Part shown: positions 60,703 to 64,000 of the stretch, piece after piece | How the letters are laid out: every line of letters begins with the position of its first letter | How positions within the stretch are numbered: the stretch's first letter is position 1 | From: JACKEQ01 sp041389565 | GTDB lineage: Bacteria; Myxococcota_A; UBA796; GCA-2862545 | Assembly: GCA_041389565.1 (NCBI GenBank) | Contig: JAWKRP010000006.1 | Span: 262,418-326,417, forward strand | Direction of reading: 5' to 3' | DNA: 64,000 nucleotides | Translations under genes and position numbers: made by a program | The notes under the pieces: model-generated | Database searches by the model: none | Seen by the model: the letters and a program-made list of their open reading frames with translations, nothing else | What the model was told of the DNA's origin: nothing

Positions 60703-63159
60703 TCAGCGCCGCCGACGGGCCAGGAGCCCTGCGAGACCGACGAGGAGCAGCCCGCCGCCCGGCGCGGTGGTTCCGCACGAGCAGAGGAGCTCCTCGCGCT
60801 CGAACCCGGTGTCGGTGTCGGCCGGGGTGTCGGTGTCGGTGTCGGCGTCGGCATCCGTGTCGGCATCGGCATCCGAGTCGGCGTCGGTGTCGGCGTCGGC
60901 GTCGGCATCCGCGTCGGAGTCGGCGTCGGCGTCGGAGTCCGCATCGGCGTCGGCGTCGGCATCGGTGTCGGTGTCGCTCGGACCGCCGCCGCCCGTGACC
61001 TGGATGTCGTCGACGTAGACGAGGTTTCCGTAGCCCGACACGTTGATGAACGCGATCTGGACGCGCTCTCCGACGAAGGACGACAGATCGACCGTCTCGG
61101 TGCGCCACTGGTTGGATGCGGGCACGAACGGAGCGGCGAGCGCAGGCGCGGTGGCCAGCGTGGTGCCGGACTTGTCGTACAGCGAGTAGAACGTCTCGGA
61201 GCAGTCGTCGGACACGGCCACGATGAGCTGATCGATCAGCGTGGCGTCGTACGGCGCATACGCGACGTCGAAGGTGAGCGCGGGCGACGTGGCGTTCGTG
61301 AGGTCGACGAACTCCGAGATCACCCAGTCCTCTTCGCCGCGGAAGTCACTGTCGTAGTTGTTCATCAGCATGCTGGCGGAGCCGGCGCTGGCGGCGGTGG
61401 TCGTGCGCTCCCAGCTCGCGACGCCGTCGAAGTCGACGGGCACCCACCGCGTGGGCGGGAACACCGTGCTCTCGAAGCCCTGGGACAGGGGGTAGACCGC
61501 GGCGTCGTCGAACGCCTGGATCGTGACGACCGCGCTGTCGTTGGACGCGTTCCCGTCGGTGCCGCCGTTCGGCGCGTTGGTGCGCACCTCGAACGTGTGT
61601 GCGCCCGGCGTGGTGGACACGGGGTTCAGCGTGACGGGCGTTGTGTTGTTCGTGGTGAGGTTGCCGGACCAGCTGCCCGCGGACGCGAGACCCCCGTTGT
61701 CGAACCGGTACTGGAAGCCCACCGAGGTGAGCGCGCTCGTGCCGCGGTTCTGGAGCGTGACCTCGGGCGTGAACGTGGTGCACGTGAACGTGAAGTCGGC
61801 CGGGCTCACGATCTCGCGGATGCTCGCGTCGAGCGGGCCGGACGCCACGTTCGGGTCGAACCCGCCCATCGTGGTGGTGCTCGGCTGACCCGGGGCGAGC
61901 CAGTCCTGGAGGCGGTTCGAAGACCCGACGCCGTTCGAGAAGCTCGCGGAGAGCTTGCCGTACGTGTCTTGTGCGGCACACGTGCCGGCGCCGCCGTACA
62001 GCTGGCCCACCACGAGCCCGCTGTTGATGTCGAACAGCGCGGAGCCCGAGCTTCCGCCTTCGGTCGCGCCATCGTCCCAGGCGTCGACGTACCAGCCGAA
62101 TGCGACGTTCGCGTTGCTGATGCTCGTGACCGGGCTGTACTCGAAGCTGATCTTCTTGATGTCGCCCGACGGGTGGTGGATGCCGACCACTCCGGACGGC
62201 GTGGCGCCCGTGGCGTCCCAGCCCGCGAAGTACGCGTTGAACGACGCCGGCACGTTGCTGTTCAGCTCGAGCAGCGCGAAGTCGGAGTCGAACCCACTGG
62301 CGCGGAGCACGGAGCCCGTGAGCTCGTCGTACGGCGGGCTGGTGCCCGGCGTGGCGCACGTCGAGGACTCCCAGTTGAAGCGGTAGGCCCAGAACGAGGG
62401 GTCGCCGCCGAGGCAGTGGTTCGCGGTGAGGATGTACGGCGTGCCGTCCTGCGCGGTGTTGTTGAGCAGCGTGCCCGTGCAGAACCCGCTCCCGTTGACC
62501 GTGAGCATGGCGACCGCGCGGATCTGGTCGTCCCAGCCGGTCGCGCAGGCTGCGTTGTCGTTGCACGTCTCGGAGTCGAGGAAGCTCTTGGCCTCCGCTT
62601 CGAACTCGTCGGTGGTGCGGTAGCCGTGGGTGACGGCGGACAGGTGGATCTCGCCCGGGAACGCCGCGTCGGCCGGCTCCCAGTACTCGACGATCACCTC
62701 GTCGCCCGGGATCTCGCCGGTGCCGAGCTTGTCGGATGGACCGCCGTTCGCGTCGGTGAACGCGCCCTTCACGACGCCGTCGGGCGTGTGGAGCCAGACG
62801 CGCCCGCCCGGAGGCAGGTCGAACCGGTCGAACTGGAGGTGCAGCGTCTTCGCGCCCGGCGAACGGACCGCCTGGCGCCACACCATCGAGCCGTCGTGCA
62901 GGTGCGTCCACGTGCCGTCGGAGCGGCTGTCGAAGTCGACCTCGCGCAGCGCGCCGAAGCGCCACGGCAGGTCTTTCCGGCCGGCGTTCCGGGCGTCTTC
63001 CTCGACATAGGGCGTGAGGTCGAGGTCGGGCAGGCGGTGTCGCGGCGCGGCGTCGTGCAGCGCGGCGCGCCACATCGGGTCGAGGCTGGGAGGCACGCCC
63101 CCGATGCCCTGTTGGGCGGATGCCGTGGGGGTGAGCAAGCCGAGCACGGTGAGCAGCAT
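60703..63159 (-). CDS. Secreted lysyl-endopeptidase-like serine protease with MYXO-CTERM tail
   Basis: 818 residues from the ATG at 63159 with GAGG upstream; an earlier in-frame start would lie inside the IS end. After the signal (TVLGLLTPTASAQ) comes a propeptide-like region, then a trypsin-fold protease: His in ILTANHCLGG, Asp in DSDFALLELN, Ser in GGSSGSALFD, as in Achromobacter lysyl endopeptidase. Two beta-sandwich modules follow, then an Asp-Ala/Asp-Thr acidic repeat and a MYXO-CTERM tail (CSCGTTAPGGG...ARRRR). Its upstream DNA was replaced by an IS3-family end at 63193. Confidence 0.9.
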   Translation of the reverse strand: MLLTVLGLLTPTASAQQGIGGVPPSLDPMWRAALHDAAPRHRLPDLDLTPYVEEDARNAGRKDLPWRFGALREVDFDSRSDGTWTHLHDGSMVWRQAVRSPGAKTLHLQFDRFDLPPGGRVWLHTPDGVVKGAFTDANGGPSDKLGTGEIPGDEVIVEYWEPADAAFPGEIHLSAVTHGYRTTDEFEAEAKSFLDSETCNDNAACATGWDDQIRAVAMLTVNGSGFCTGTLLNNTAQDGTPYILTANHCLGGDPSFWAYRFNWESSTCATPGTSPPYDELTGSVLRASGFDSDFALLELNSNVPASFNAYFAGWDATGATPSGVVGIHHPSGDIKKISFEYSPVTSISNANVAFGWYVDAWDDGATEGGSSGSALFDINSGLVVGQLYGGAGTCAAQDTYGKLSASFSNGVGSSNRLQDWLAPGQPSTTTMGGFDPNVASGPLDASIREIVSPADFTFTCTTFTPEVTLQNRGTSALTSVGFQYRFDNGGLASAGSWSGNLTTNNTTPVTLNPVSTTPGAHTFEVRTNAPNGGTDGNASNDSAVVTIQAFDDAAVYPLSQGFESTVFPPTRWVPVDFDGVASWERTTTAASAGSASMLMNNYDSDFRGEEDWVISEFVDLTNATSPALTFDVAYAPYDATLIDQLIVAVSDDCSETFYSLYDKSGTTLATAPALAAPFVPASNQWRTETVDLSSFVGERVQIAFINVSGYGNLVYVDDIQVTGGGGPSDTDTDADADADADSDADADSDADADADADTDADSDADADTDADADTDTDTPADTDTGFEREELLCSCGTTAPGGGLLLVGLAGLLARRRR
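60808..60980. repeat. Hexanucleotide-type simple repeat encoding an acidic linker
   Basis: Runs of GTCGGC/GTCGGT/GCATCG units encode the alternating Asp-Ala/Asp-Thr/Asp-Ser linker of the protease. The regular six-base period is prone to slippage and length change. Confidence 0.75.
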
Positions 63160-63192
63160 GGAGACCTCGCGGGCACACCATAGCCAACCCCC

Positions 63193-64000
63193 TGTAGTCC
63201 ACCAGGGTTTCTTGGACAGTCGGCGGGTTGAATTCATGCCGCTTCGAGCGGCGTAGGAGGTCTTGTCCGGACGGCGAACCGTACCGGTGCAGCGAGCGGA
63301 TCGAGTCCGGCCGCCGAGGGGTCATGCCGCTCTCGCGACCGAGAGATGTTGCCGGGCCTGGACGGGGGTCCGGTTCCCGTGCTTCGCGACGAGCCAGCCG
63401 TGGTTGTAGCGCTCCTTGAGTGCCGCGAGCGGTGCGCACGTCCTCGGCCGTGTCGAATGTCTCGAGCCACAGGCACCGCTCCTTGACCGTCTTCACGAAG
63501 CGTTCGGCGACTCCATTGCATTCGGGCTCGGCCACGAAGGACGGACTCGAACGCATCCGCAGGAAACGAAGGCTCCTCCTGGTAGTCCCGGCTCATGAAC
63601 TGGCTGCCGTGGTCGTGGCGAACGGTCAGGCCCGCTGCCGCGCCTTGCTCGAAGCCACCGAACTGTTCTCGAACGTCCTGCCGAATCACCTCGAGGGCTT
63701 CGTGGCGGGTCCCGACCTTCGCCGCGTGCAAGCCGATGCACTCGCTCGTGCAGTGGTCGATCGCGAGGAATACGGTGACCAGCCCGTGCTTGCGGGGTCC
63801 AGACCGCCGTCGCGTCCGTTCCCCACATCTCGTTCGGCTGGTCGGTCGTGACGCGGCCGTCGTGGGCGCGGTTTCCACGTTGGCGCGTCGGGAAGTACGG
63901 CGCCTGAAGGCCGTGGTCCCGCATCAACCGGCGAACCCGGTCCTTGGACGTTCGCGTTCCCCGAAACCGCAGCCGGGCCCACACCCTTCCTGTACCCCTG
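63193..64000 (-). mobile_element. IS3-family insertion element, right part in window
   Basis: The left boundary is put at 63193, where TGTAGTCCACC...GGGTTTCTTGGACA has the 5'-TG and CxGGGTTTCxTGGA look of IS3-family terminal repeats. The element holds the broken transposase and continues past the window edge. It sits 34 bp upstream of the protease ATG. The other end and target-site duplication are not visible. Confidence 0.7.
63322..64000 (-). pseudogene. IS3-family transposase (OrfB, DDE), at least three frameshifts
   Basis: Stop at 63322. Read across frames, the protein is a rve/DDE integrase: RLRFRGTRTSKDRVRRLMRD (HTH_21-like), QPNEMWGTDATAVW (first Asp), LTVRHDHGSQFMSRDY (second Asp), AEPECNGVAERFVKTVKER (Glu), and ALKERYNHGWLVAKHG at the end. 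The frame changes near 63798, 63565 and 63415. All three catalytic acids survive, but the protein cannot be made whole, so the copy is probably inactive. The 5' end lies outside the window. Confidence 0.88.

Overview
The window is a gene-dense, very GC-rich stretch with short gaps and many neighbouring genes that abut or overlap. It most likely comes from a Myxococcota (myxobacterium-like) chromosome. The evidence is several C-terminal Cys/hydrophobic/poly-Arg tails of the MYXO-CTERM type, MopE-like and thrombospondin type-3 calcium-repeat surface proteins, membrane-anchored Ser/Thr kinases with long Pro-rich linkers, a CarA/CarH-like MerR regulator and many lipoproteins. No rRNA, tRNA or CRISPR array was found. 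No gene-free stretch exceeds about 300 bases; the longest are about 220 bases (upstream of 36651-38654 and of 45121-46077).

Region by region. 1-15.7 kb: two paralogous Ser/Thr kinase loci, each beside a member of one secreted repeat family, enclosing an esterase lipoprotein, a HAD phosphatase, a VOC protein, a 14-repeat MopE-like lipoprotein with a beta-helix tail, and a patatin. 15.7-24.6 kb: a TonB-dependent receptor, a tandem Pmp3 membrane protein, a two-gene ATPase/HNH pair resembling the Septu anti-phage system, a porin-like barrel, and a remarkable adenosine deaminase-SLOG-Nudix fusion. 24.7-34.4 kb: a haem-binding-motif lipoprotein, a histidine kinase, an M14 carboxypeptidase, HflX, a sulfotransferase, a MYXO-CTERM lipoprotein and a shikimate-kinase homologue that has lost its P-loop. 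34.5-36.6 kb: a small secreted or anchored peptide with one cysteine near its C-terminus, translationally coupled to a DUF692 (MbnB/TglH/ChrH-like) enzyme, a possible new RiPP-type system. 36.6-45 kb: a TPR/coiled-coil lipoprotein, an MFS transporter, a phosphatase, small domain proteins, a YCII/VOC chimera and a lectin-TSP3 surface protein broken by one frameshift.

45.1-55.1 kb is a tightly coupled biosynthetic operon: MerR regulator, ACP, ketosynthase, chain-length-factor-like protein, DarA-like flavodoxin-fold protein, DarB-like KAS III, a small unknown protein, a BtrH-like protein, an ABC ATPase and permease, and a lipoprotein with two CXXCH motifs. It reads as a dialkylresorcinol (flexirubin-type lipid) pathway. 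The MerR gene is preceded by three pairs of TnnACA-type half-sites with 11-bp spacing, the geometry known for CarH-type regulators.

55.1-64 kb: a VOC/XRE-cupin divergent pair, penicillin-binding protein 1A, a tetratricopeptide-like protein, and a lysyl-endopeptidase-like secreted protease. An IS3-family element with a multiply frameshifted transposase ends 34 bp upstream of the protease start and runs off the right edge. A 30-bp repeat occurs in tandem pairs at 2.2 kb and 51.9 kb and is translated in different frames at the two sites, so it behaves as a DNA-level element that enters genes.
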